The notes under the pieces were generated by a model. It was not told the DNA's origin. It searched no databases and was given only the letters and a program-made list of their open reading frames with translations. Positions 8,792 to 16,123 of a stretch of 64,000 nucleotides of DNA are shown here, one piece after another. Both the position numbers and the translations under genes were made by a program. Position 1 is the first letter of the stretch, and every line of letters starts with the position of its first letter. The stretch lies in contig NZ_JAGJBY010000002.1 in the NCBI RefSeq assembly GCF_020010905.1, positions 4,836,001-4,900,000 on the forward strand, in the 5' to 3' direction. The DNA comes from Streptomyces acidiscabies. GTDB taxonomy: Bacteria > Actinomycetota > Actinomycetes > Streptomycetales > Streptomycetaceae.

Positions 8792-9708
8792 ACCTCACCA
8801 CCGGCTTCGGCACCGCCAACGGAACCTTCGGAGAACTCCTCCAGGGCATGCTGCCCGACGGACGGCGCTTCCTGGTCACCCTCCCCATCGACGCCTGGGC
8901 GACCGCCACGTTCCGGCTCACAGCCGACGCCACCGTCTCCGTAAGCCCGGCAGGCAAGACCAAGTCGAGACTGCTGGCCACCCGCATGCTGCGCGCCTAC
9001 AACCACCACGACGGCGGCGTCCTCGAACTGACCGGCCGCATCCCCGAGGGCAAGGGCCTCGCCAGCTCCTCGGCCGACCTCGTCGCCACCGCCCGCGCGG
9101 TCGCCGACGCCCTCGCCGTCCCCCTGGACGAGGCGACGACCGAACGCTTCCTGCGCGGCATCGAGCCGTCCGACGGCGTCATGTACGCGGGCGTCGTCAG
9201 CTACTACCACCGCCAGGTACGGCTGCGCGAACGGCTCGGCTTCCTGCCCGCGCTGACCGTGGTCGCCCACGACAGCGGCGGCACGGTCGACACCGTCCGC
9301 TTCAACCGCACAGCCCCGGCGCCGGAACGCCGGACCCGCCGCGAGTACGCCGTACTCCTCGACGCGCTCTCCACCGCCGTCCGCGCCCGCGACCTCGCCA
9401 CGGTCGGACGGATCGCCACCCGCAGCGCCGAGCTGCACCTGGGCCCCGTACCCGGTCTGCGTTTCGAGCGGATGCGGAAGATCTGCCGGGAGGTCGGCGG
9501 GCTCGGCCTGGCCGTCGCGCACAGCGGCACCTACCTCGGGATCCTGATCGACGAACGCACCGACCCGGGCAGCCACCACGAGCGCGTCGAACGGGCCCGC
9601 GCCCAGTGCGCCGAACTGCCCGGCGCCATCACCGTGTTCCGCACCTGTGACAGTCTGTCGTCCTCCGTGCGGCGAACCGGACCCGCCGGAGGCGACTATG
9701 CTTTTTGA
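8788..9708 (+). CDS. GHMP kinase, PduX-like (probable L-threonine kinase)
   Basis: 306 aa, ATGA overlap with the lyase gene. GHMP-kinase features: GELLQG near residue 15-20 and the ATP-binding loop PEGKGLASSSAD (about 86-97), with a C-terminal glycine-rich segment LGLAVAHSGTYLGIL. GTANGTFGELLQG is close to PduX, which phosphorylates L-threonine in cobalamin synthesis, and to DabC/PacQ-type kinases. Here it would activate the threonine hydroxyl as a phosphate leaving group for the PLP enzyme encoded next. No cobalamin genes are nearby. Confidence 0.8.
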   Translation: MNLTTGFGTANGTFGELLQGMLPDGRRFLVTLPIDAWATATFRLTADATVSVSPAGKTKSRLLATRMLRAYNHHDGGVLELTGRIPEGKGLASSSADLVATARAVADALAVPLDEATTERFLRGIEPSDGVMYAGVVSYYHRQVRLRERLGFLPALTVVAHDSGGTVDTVRFNRTAPAPERRTRREYAVLLDALSTAVRARDLATVGRIATRSAELHLGPVPGLRFERMRKICREVGGLGLAVAHSGTYLGILIDERTDPGSHHERVERARAQCAELPGAITVFRTCDSLSSSVRRTGPAGGDYAF

Positions 9709-11971
9709 GAGTGTCACAGCAGCGATAGGACACACCCCCGTGCTCCGCGTCCCGATGGAGGCGGCGGACGGCGTGGAGATCTACCTCAAGCTGGAGTTCC
9801 AGAACCTGTACGGGATGAAGGACCGTGTGGCCCGGAACATCATCACGGAAGCACGCAGACGCGGCACCCTCGCCGAAGGCGCTCCGATCATCGAAAGCTC
9901 CTCCGGCACCATGGCCCTGGGCGTCGCCCTGGTCGGCGCGTCGTTGGGACACCGCGTCCACATCGTCACCGACCCCCGCATCGACCGCATCACCCTGGCC
10001 AAACTCCGCGCCCTCGGCTGCGAGGTGCACATCGTGGACGCGATGACCGGCAAGGGCTGGCAGAGCGCCCGCCTCGAACTCCTGCACCGGCTGCGCGCCG
10101 ACCTCCCCGGCGCGTTCTGGCCGGACCAGTACGAGAACCCCGACAACCCCGCCGCGTACCGGCTGCTCGCCGCCGAACTCACCGAAGACCTGGGCGACTT
10201 CGACGTACTCGTCGGCTCCGTGGGCAGCGGCGGATCGCTCTGCGGGACCGCACGCGCGCTGAAGGACACCCTGCCCGACCTCAGAGTGGCCGGCGTGGAC
10301 AGCGTCGGCAGTGTCCTGTTCGGACAGCCCGACCGGCCGGGGCGCCGGCAGAGCGGGCTCGGCAACAGCCTGCTGCCGGGCAACCTCGACCGGCGCCTCA
10401 TCCACGAGGTGCACTGGCTCAACGACCGGGAGGCCCTCTCCGCCGCCCGCGAACTCGCCCGGGAACAGCAGATCTTCGCGGGCAACACCTCGGGCTCCGT
10501 CTACCGCGTCGTCAAACACCTCGCGGCACGGGCCGAGCCCGGCACCCGCATCGTGGGCATCCTCCCCGACCGCGGGGACCGGTACGTCGACACGATCTAC
10601 GACGACGGCTACTGGGCCGCCGAAGCACTGGACGCCCAACCCGCCTCCCCGGCACCCGCCACCATCTCGGCCCGCTCCGGACAGACCGCCGAGACCTGGT
10701 CGCGGGCCGAGGACATCGACCGCTCGCAGAGCGGACAGCGCCTGCTGTTCATCGAGTCCAACACCACCGGCACCGGAATGCTCGCCCTCGGCCTCACCCG
10801 TGACTTCGGCCCGCGCCCCGTCCTGCTCACCAACGACCCCGGCCGCTACCGGGGACTGACGGACACCGGCGCCGACGTCGTCACCTGCGACACCAACTCG
10901 CTCACCGCCTTACGGGAGACGATCCTGCGGGAGTTCCGCCGCGAACAGATCGCCGGCATCACCACGACCAGCGACTTCTACCTCACCCCCACCGCCGAAC
11001 TCGCCGCCTGGCTCGGCCTGCCGGGCAGCCCCGTCGACGCCGTCGCCCGCTGCCGGGACAAGTCCCGCACCCGGCACGCACTGCGCGCCGCCGGAATCCA
11101 CCGGCCCCGCTTCGCCACCGTCACCGCCGACCACGAGGCCGGGACAGCCCTGGCCCGCATCGGCCTGCCCTGCGTCACCAAACCCGTCGACGACAGCGGC
11201 TCCCACCACGTCCTGCTCTGCACCACCCCCGACCAGGTACGCGCCCAGGTACGGCAGATCCTGGCCGAGGAGACCAACGTACGCGGCCAGCGCACCGCCG
11301 GCGCCGTCCTGATCGAGGAGTACCTCGACGGCCCCGAGTACAGCGTCGAGACCATCACCCGGCACGGCGGGACCCAGTGCGTCGGCATCGTCGAGAAACA
11401 CCTCACCGGCCGCCCGCACTTCGTCGAGCACCGGCACGTCTTCCCCGCACCGCTCTCCCCGGCCGACGCGCACACGATCACCGACACCGTACGGCGCGCC
11501 CTGGACGCCGTCGGACTCACCGACGGCACCGCGCACACCGAAGTCCGCCTCACCCGAAACGGCCCGGCCGTCATCGAGATCAACGGGCGCCCGGCCGGCG
11601 GGATGATCCCCGAACTGATCCGGCTCACGACCGGACTCACCCTCCAGGAACAGCAGTTGCGCATCGCCCTCGGCCTGCGGCCCCACACCCCGGCACCCCC
11701 CGACGGCGTCGCCGTCATCCAGTTCCTGCTCACCGACCGCGCCGGAACGCTCGCACGCGTCGACGGCGTCGACGCCGCACGCGCCGTCGACGCCGTCCAG
11801 CAGGTCGTCGTGACCGCCCGACCCGGACAGCAGATCCAGCCCGCCCGCGACGCCTACCACCGCCTCGGATACGTGATCTCCTGGGCCCCGACCGCCGACG
11901 AGGCCACCGCCGCCTGCGCCAAGGCCCACGCCGAACTCACCGTCGTACGGGAAGAACCGCACCCCCGATGA
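9698..11971 (+). CDS. Fusion: cysteine-synthase-like PLP enzyme + ATP-grasp ligase
   Basis: 757 aa. The start ATG at 9698 overlaps the kinase by 11 bases and has a CCGGAGG site. Residues about 1-310 are a fold-type II PLP domain: GHTPVLRV, PLP-lysine in GMKDRVARNI (about residue 41), the substrate loop ESSSGTMALGVAL and the phosphate-binding GSVGSGGSLCGT. Residues about 350-740 are an ATP-grasp ligase: CRDKSRTRHALRAAGI, CVTKPVDDSGSHHV, VLIEEYLDGPEYSVE and AVIEINGRPAGGM (metal-binding E and N). The first half could replace the phosphate of phosphothreonine with an amine (aspartate). The second probably makes an amide, joining the diamino acid to a partner. A TTA codon lies at 10910-10912. The domain fusion is unusual. 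Confidence 0.85.
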   Translation: MLFESVTAAIGHTPVLRVPMEAADGVEIYLKLEFQNLYGMKDRVARNIITEARRRGTLAEGAPIIESSSGTMALGVALVGASLGHRVHIVTDPRIDRITLAKLRALGCEVHIVDAMTGKGWQSARLELLHRLRADLPGAFWPDQYENPDNPAAYRLLAAELTEDLGDFDVLVGSVGSGGSLCGTARALKDTLPDLRVAGVDSVGSVLFGQPDRPGRRQSGLGNSLLPGNLDRRLIHEVHWLNDREALSAARELAREQQIFAGNTSGSVYRVVKHLAARAEPGTRIVGILPDRGDRYVDTIYDDGYWAAEALDAQPASPAPATISARSGQTAETWSRAEDIDRSQSGQRLLFIESNTTGTGMLALGLTRDFGPRPVLLTNDPGRYRGLTDTGADVVTCDTNSLTALRETILREFRREQIAGITTTSDFYLTPTAELAAWLGLPGSPVDAVARCRDKSRTRHALRAAGIHRPRFATVTADHEAGTALARIGLPCVTKPVDDSGSHHVLLCTTPDQVRAQVRQILAEETNVRGQRTAGAVLIEEYLDGPEYSVETITRHGGTQCVGIVEKHLTGRPHFVEHRHVFPAPLSPADAHTITDTVRRALDAVGLTDGTAHTEVRLTRNGPAVIEINGRPAGGMIPELIRLTTGLTLQEQQLRIALGLRPHTPAPPDGVAVIQFLLTDRAGTLARVDGVDAARAVDAVQQVVVTARPGQQIQPARDAYHRLGYVISWAPTADEATAACAKAHAELTVVREEPHPR

Positions 11972-12723
11972 GCGGAGGCAGCATCACACCCGACCCCGAG
12001 CCGAAGACCGCGCCGGACGGCGACGAGGACTGGCCCCGCCGCAGGACCGCGGTCATCCGTGACTCGGTGGGCGTCGGACTGGCCGTCGGCGCCCTGGGAC
12101 TGTCCTTCGGAGCCCTCGCCGTCCTGGCGGGCTTCACCCCCGCGCAGTCCTGCGTCCTGTCCCTGCTGATGTTCTCGGGAGCGTCGCAGTTCGCCGTCAT
12201 CGGCGTCATGGGCTCCGGCGGGAACCCGCTCACCGGCGCCGCCACCGCCGTACTGCTCGGGGTCCGCAACAGCCTCTACGGCCTGACCCTCTCCCGGCTC
12301 CTGCGGGTCCACGGAGCCCGCCGGGTCCTCGCCGCGCACCTGGTGCTCGACGAGAGTTCCGGCATGGCCGTGGGACAACCCACGCGGCGCGCGGCCCGGC
12401 TGGCGTTCTGGGCCACCGGCACCGCCGTGTTCGTCTGCTGGAACCTCGCCACACTCGCCGGCGCGATCGGCGCCGAGGCACTGCCCGACCCCGAGGCACT
12501 CGGCCTCGACGTCGCCTCGCCCGCCGCGTTCGTCGCCCTGCTCATGCCCCGCCTCCAGGAACCCCGCCTCTGGGCGGTGGCCATCGGCGCCGCCGGCACC
12601 GCCGTCGCCACCGCCCTCGTCCTGCCGGCCGGCCTCCCCGTCCTGGTCGCGGGGCTCGCCGCCTGCCTCGTCACCCTCGCCGCGCGCGGCCGGCACCCCG
12701 AGGACCCGAAGGGAAAGCGCTGA
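11968..12723 (+). CDS. azlC: AzlC-family amino-acid exporter, large subunit
   Basis: 251 aa, ATGA overlap with the fusion gene. After a polar, acidic N-terminal extension, several hydrophobic helices follow. The family signature is clear (GVGLAVGALGLSFGALAVLAGFTPAQSCVLSLLMFSGASQFAVIGVM, then LLGVRNSLYGL). AzlC with AzlD forms a two-component exporter for branched-chain and analogous amino acids. Its place inside a biosynthetic operon suggests export of the product or of a toxic amino-acid intermediate. Confidence 0.85.
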   Translation: MSGGSITPDPEPKTAPDGDEDWPRRRTAVIRDSVGVGLAVGALGLSFGALAVLAGFTPAQSCVLSLLMFSGASQFAVIGVMGSGGNPLTGAATAVLLGVRNSLYGLTLSRLLRVHGARRVLAAHLVLDESSGMAVGQPTRRAARLAFWATGTAVFVCWNLATLAGAIGAEALPDPEALGLDVASPAAFVALLMPRLQEPRLWAVAIGAAGTAVATALVLPAGLPVLVAGLAACLVTLAARGRHPEDPKGKR

Positions 12724-13022
12724 TGTGGACCGCGATCATCCTCGGCACCGCCGGGGTGTACCTCCTCAAACTCGCCGGACTCTGCGTCCCCGCGTCCGTC
12801 CTGGAGAAGCGGCGGGTCCAGGAGATCTCCGCGCTGCTCCCCGTCGCCGTACTCGCCGCCCTCGTCGCGATCCAGACCTTCACCACCGACCACCGGCTCG
12901 TCCTCGACGCCCGCGCCCTCGGCTTCGGCGTCGCCCTCGCCGCGGCGCTCCTGCGGGCGCCTTTCCTGCTCGTGGTGGCCCTCGGCGCGGCCACCGCCGC
13001 CCTCGCACGGCTCTTGTGGTGA
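12723..13022 (+). CDS. azlD: AzlD-family amino-acid exporter, small subunit
   Basis: 99 aa, start and azlC stop share one base (TGATG). Three to four membrane helices and the AzlD-like pattern GVYLLKLAGLCVP...RVQEISALLPVAVLAALVAIQTF identify the partner of AzlC. A weak inverted repeat (GAGCGG 13021-13026 with CCGCTC 13047-13052) follows the stop but lacks a T-tract, so read-through to the AlaX gene is possible. Confidence 0.8.
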   Translation: MWTAIILGTAGVYLLKLAGLCVPASVLEKRRVQEISALLPVAVLAALVAIQTFTTDHRLVLDARALGFGVALAAALLRAPFLLVVALGAATAALARLLW

Positions 13023-13057
13023 GCGGGCCGTGACGCGGCACGGGGGCCGCTCGGTAT

Positions 13058-13083
13058 AGACGACAGAGACGACATAGACGACA
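13058..13083. repeat. Three 9-bp direct repeats in the azlD-alaX gap
   Basis: AGACGACA occurs at 13058, 13067 and 13076, a 9-bp period. A TATAGA (13055-13060) overlaps the first copy. It could be a regulatory array or chance low complexity. A 6-bp stem AGGCCC-GCC-GGGCCT (13108-13122) lies between the repeats and the AlaX start. Confidence 0.4.
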
Positions 13084-13139
13084 CAGCAGGGAAGGAGACC
13101 GGGGAACAGGCCCGCCGGGCCTCGTCCCGCCACTCATCT

Positions 13140-13883
13140 ATGGGGATCAATCATCACGGCCGTACCCACCGGCTGGACTGGGAAGACGTCACCCTCAGGG
13201 AATGGGAGTGCACCGTCCTGTGGTCCGACCCCGCCGAACCGGAAGCGGGCATCGTCCTCGACCGTTCCGCGTTCTACCCGGGCGGCGGCGGACAGCCACC
13301 GGACCACGGCGTCCTGATCTGGCAGGGCGTCCGGACGCGCATCGTGGGGACGCGCAAAGGCGACGACCTCTATCTGCTCCCCGCCCCCGGCGACCCCGTC
13401 CCGGGGGCGGGCACCACGGTCACCGGCGCGCTCGACGACGAACGCCGGTCGTCCCTGATGCGCACCCACTCCGGGCTCCACGTCCTGTGCGGCACGGTGT
13501 TCCGCGACTTCGGCGCACTCGTCACCGGCAACAACATGGAACCCGGCGAGGCCCGGATGGACTTCAACCTGCCCGAAGTGCCGGCCGGCTTCAAACAGAG
13601 CCTCGAAGACCGGGTCAACGCGGAGATCGAGGCCGACCGGCAGATCGTCGTACGGGTGCTCCCCAAGGACGAGGCCCAGGCGATCCCCGACCTCGTCCGC
13701 ACCCAGTTCAAGGCGCCGCCCGACCTCGCGGAGGTCCGCATCGTCGACGTCGTCGGGCTCGACGTCCAGGCCGACGGGGGGACCCATGTCGCCTCCACGC
13801 GGCAGATCGGGCGGATCAAGGTGGTCAAGGTGGAGAGCAAGGGACGGCAGAACCGGAGGGTGAGGGTGCGGCTCGATACGTGA
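13140..13883 (+). CDS. AlaX-type alanyl-tRNA editing protein with a changed zinc ligand
   Basis: 247 aa. Free-standing homologue of the AlaRS editing domain, which hydrolyses misacylated tRNA. It has the GGGGQPPDHG block (48-57) of AlaX-M types, HSGLH with two zinc-binding His (110 and 114), and ADGGTHVAST, where the family usually has CGGTH. Asp212 replaces the usual Cys ligand and His216 is kept. No clear ribosome binding site precedes the ATG; GAAGGAG lies about 40 bases upstream. Its place 117 bp after the AzlCD exporter suggests it clears tRNA charged with the amino acid made by the upstream genes, but a housekeeping role is possible. Confidence 0.8.
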   Translation: MGINHHGRTHRLDWEDVTLREWECTVLWSDPAEPEAGIVLDRSAFYPGGGGQPPDHGVLIWQGVRTRIVGTRKGDDLYLLPAPGDPVPGAGTTVTGALDDERRSSLMRTHSGLHVLCGTVFRDFGALVTGNNMEPGEARMDFNLPEVPAGFKQSLEDRVNAEIEADRQIVVRVLPKDEAQAIPDLVRTQFKAPPDLAEVRIVDVVGLDVQADGGTHVASTRQIGRIKVVKVESKGRQNRRVRVRLDT

Positions 13884-13900
13884 GCCTGTGCCGTGGGGGC

Positions 13901-15367
13901 CTACGGGCAGAGACCGGTCAGCCGTGACAGGGGCAGGACCAGGCGGAAGGTGCAGCCCTCGCCGGGGGCCGTGTCCAGTTCCACGCGGCCCCCGTGGCCC
14001 TGCGCTATGGCGGAGGCGATCGCGAGGCCGAGGCCGTTGCCGCCTCGGGGGCGGGAGCGGGACGGGTCGGCGCGGTAGAAGCGCTCGAAGACGCGCTCCG
14101 CGTCGGCCGGGGCGAGACCGGGACCCCGGTCGGCGACCTCGATCACGGCGACAGGGGTGCCGTCCGCGAGCGTGGTGCCCACGCGTACGTCGACCGGTGT
14201 GCCCGGCGGCGTGTGGACGAGGGCGTTGGAGAGGAGGTTGCCGACGACCTGGAGCAGCCGGTCGGGGTCGCCGACCGTCTCGACGACCTCCAGTTCCGCG
14301 TCCTCGGTCCGCGCGCCGAGCGGACTGAGCGTCACCCGGTGTTCGCCGTGCGCCCGGACCGCCGCCGCGCTCACCGCGTCGGCGGCCAGGCACAGCAGGT
14401 CGACGGGGTCGCTGCGGTAGGCGGGTTCCTGGTCGAGCTTGGCGAGCAGGAGCAGGTCGTCGATGAGGAGGTGCATGCGTTCGGCGTTGCGGGCGAGCTG
14501 CTCGTCGGCCTCACGGCGCTGCGCGGCGGGCCGGTCGGGATGGCGCAGGGCGAGCTGGGCGAAGCCCTGCACCGTGGTGAGCGGGGTACGCAGCTCGTGC
14601 CCGGCGTCGGCGACGAAACGCCGCAGCCGCTCCTCCGAGAACTCCCGCTGCCGCATGGCCTGTTGGAGACGGTCGAGCATGTCGTTGAGCACGGTGCCCA
14701 GGCGCCCGGTCTCGGTGCGCGGATCGGTGTCGGACAGCCGCAGGCCGAGGTCCCCGGCGATGATGCCCTGCGCCGTGCGCTCCATCCGCGTCAGCGGCAG
14801 CAGCGCGAGCCGCACCACCGCCCGGCCGACGACGAGCAGGACGGCGACGGCCGCGACCAGGATGACGCTGCTGAGCACCAACTGCTTCGACAGGACGGCC
14901 TGCACACTGTCGAACGGCAGGGCGACGACGTACGTACTCAGCTCCGGGCTCTCCCGCCGCAGGACCCGCCAGCGCCCGCCCCCTGACTCGGCGGGAACGG
15001 TGGTCACGTGCCCCAGCTTCAGCCCCAACTCGCCGATGGACGAGGCGAGTTGGGGACCCGGCCCGTCCCCACCGCCGAGCGTGCTCTGTTTCGCCCCCCA
15101 GGCGTCGTAGAAGGTGACCCGGAAGTCCGAGGGAAGGGTGATCGCGCCCGGCGTGGAGCTGACGACCGGTGCGGTGGCCGGGGCGAAGACCTGGTCGGAC
15201 AGCTCCAGGTTCCGCAACTGCCGGTCGACCCGCTGAAGCAGCCAGGAGCGCATCCCCGCGACCCCGATGACCTGCGAGGTCAGGACCACGACCACGGCGA
15301 GCAGAGTCACCCCCCACACGAGCCGGCCCCGCATCGAGCGGGGACGCGGCGTCCACGGGGGAGTCAT
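13901..15367 (-). CDS. Sensor histidine kinase
   Basis: 488 aa from the ATG at 15367, which overlaps the response-regulator stop (ATGA); the longer open frame is rejected. Transmembrane helix 1 (RLVWGVTLLAVVVVLTSQVIGVAGM), an extracytoplasmic sensor of about 130 residues, transmembrane helix 2 (LVLSSVILVAAVAVLLVVGRAVV), a HAMP segment, the H-box DAGHELRTPLTTVQGFA, N-box NLLSNALVHTP and G-boxes DRGPGLAPAD and GGNGLGLAIASAI. All catalytic motifs are intact. The signal is unknown; being cotranscribed with envelope glycosyltransferases suggests cell-surface sensing. Confidence 0.9.
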   Translation of the reverse strand: MTPPWTPRPRSMRGRLVWGVTLLAVVVVLTSQVIGVAGMRSWLLQRVDRQLRNLELSDQVFAPATAPVVSSTPGAITLPSDFRVTFYDAWGAKQSTLGGGDGPGPQLASSIGELGLKLGHVTTVPAESGGGRWRVLRRESPELSTYVVALPFDSVQAVLSKQLVLSSVILVAAVAVLLVVGRAVVRLALLPLTRMERTAQGIIAGDLGLRLSDTDPRTETGRLGTVLNDMLDRLQQAMRQREFSEERLRRFVADAGHELRTPLTTVQGFAQLALRHPDRPAAQRREADEQLARNAERMHLLIDDLLLLAKLDQEPAYRSDPVDLLCLAADAVSAAAVRAHGEHRVTLSPLGARTEDAELEVVETVGDPDRLLQVVGNLLSNALVHTPPGTPVDVRVGTTLADGTPVAVIEVADRGPGLAPADAERVFERFYRADPSRSRPRGGNGLGLAIASAIAQGHGGRVELDTAPGEGCTFRLVLPLSRLTGLCP

Positions 15368-16083
15368 CCGCGCCCCTGCGGCAGCCGCAGGCAGTAGCCG
15401 ACACCGCGCACGGTGTGCAGAAGGGGCGGATCGAAGCGGTCGATCTTGCGGCGCAGGTACTTGATGTACGTCTCCACGATGCGGCCGTCCCCCGCGAAGT
15501 CGTACCCCCACACCTGGTTGAGGATCTTGTTCTTGCTCAGCACCCGGCCCGTGTTCTCCATGAGGTAGACCAGCAGATTGAACTCCGTGGGCGACAGCGG
15601 GACGTACTCGCCGGCGCGGTGCACTTCATGCGCGTTCTCGTCCAGTTCCAGGTCGGCGAAGCGCAGCACCCCGGCACCGGCGCCGTCCGGGCTCCCGGGA
15701 CTGGTACGGCGCAGGATGGCGCGGATACGCAGCAGGACCTCCTCGATGCTGAACGGCTTGGGCACGTAGTCGTCGCCGCCCGCGCTGAGACCCGCGATAC
15801 GGTCGGCGAGCTCACCGCGCGCCGTCAGGAACAGCACCGGCGTACGCACCCCGGACGCCCGCAGCCCACGGGTGACCTCGATGCCGTCCAGGTCGGGCAG
15901 CATGATGTCGAGCAGCACGAGATCCGGATGGCTCTCGTCCACCGTCCGCAGGGCTTCCCGGCCGGTGGCGGCGCCGAGAACCTCGTACCCCGACAGCCGC
16001 AGCGCCGACTCCAGCAGCATGCGGATGCCGGGGTCGTCCTCGACCACGAGGAGGCGGTGCGCGGGGACCTGAGCATCGGACAT
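15364..16083 (-). CDS. OmpR-family response regulator
   Basis: 239 aa. Receiver domain with acidic pocket VVEDD, phosphoacceptor Asp in LVLLDIMLPDLDG, conserved Thr/Ser (LFLTAR) and Lys (PKPF). C-terminal winged helix is PhoB/OmpR type (LSPTEFNLLVYLMENTGRVLSKNKILNQVWGYD, RRKID, TVRGVGYCLR). It partners the overlapping kinase. The regulator pair follows the glycosyltransferase genes with only 40 bp between, so the four genes may form one transcript. Confidence 0.9.
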   Translation of the reverse strand: MSDAQVPAHRLLVVEDDPGIRMLLESALRLSGYEVLGAATGREALRTVDESHPDLVLLDIMLPDLDGIEVTRGLRASGVRTPVLFLTARGELADRIAGLSAGGDDYVPKPFSIEEVLLRIRAILRRTSPGSPDGAGAGVLRFADLELDENAHEVHRAGEYVPLSPTEFNLLVYLMENTGRVLSKNKILNQVWGYDFAGDGRIVETYIKYLRRKIDRFDPPLLHTVRGVGYCLRLPQGRG

Positions 16084-16123
16084 GGCGGGGCTCCGTTCTG
16101 CCGTAGGAGGTCACGGGAGGAGG

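Noticed and set aside
9629..12696. Minus-strand open frames opposite the ligase fusion and azlC
   Set aside because: Composition typical of antisense shadows; + strand motifs are decisive.
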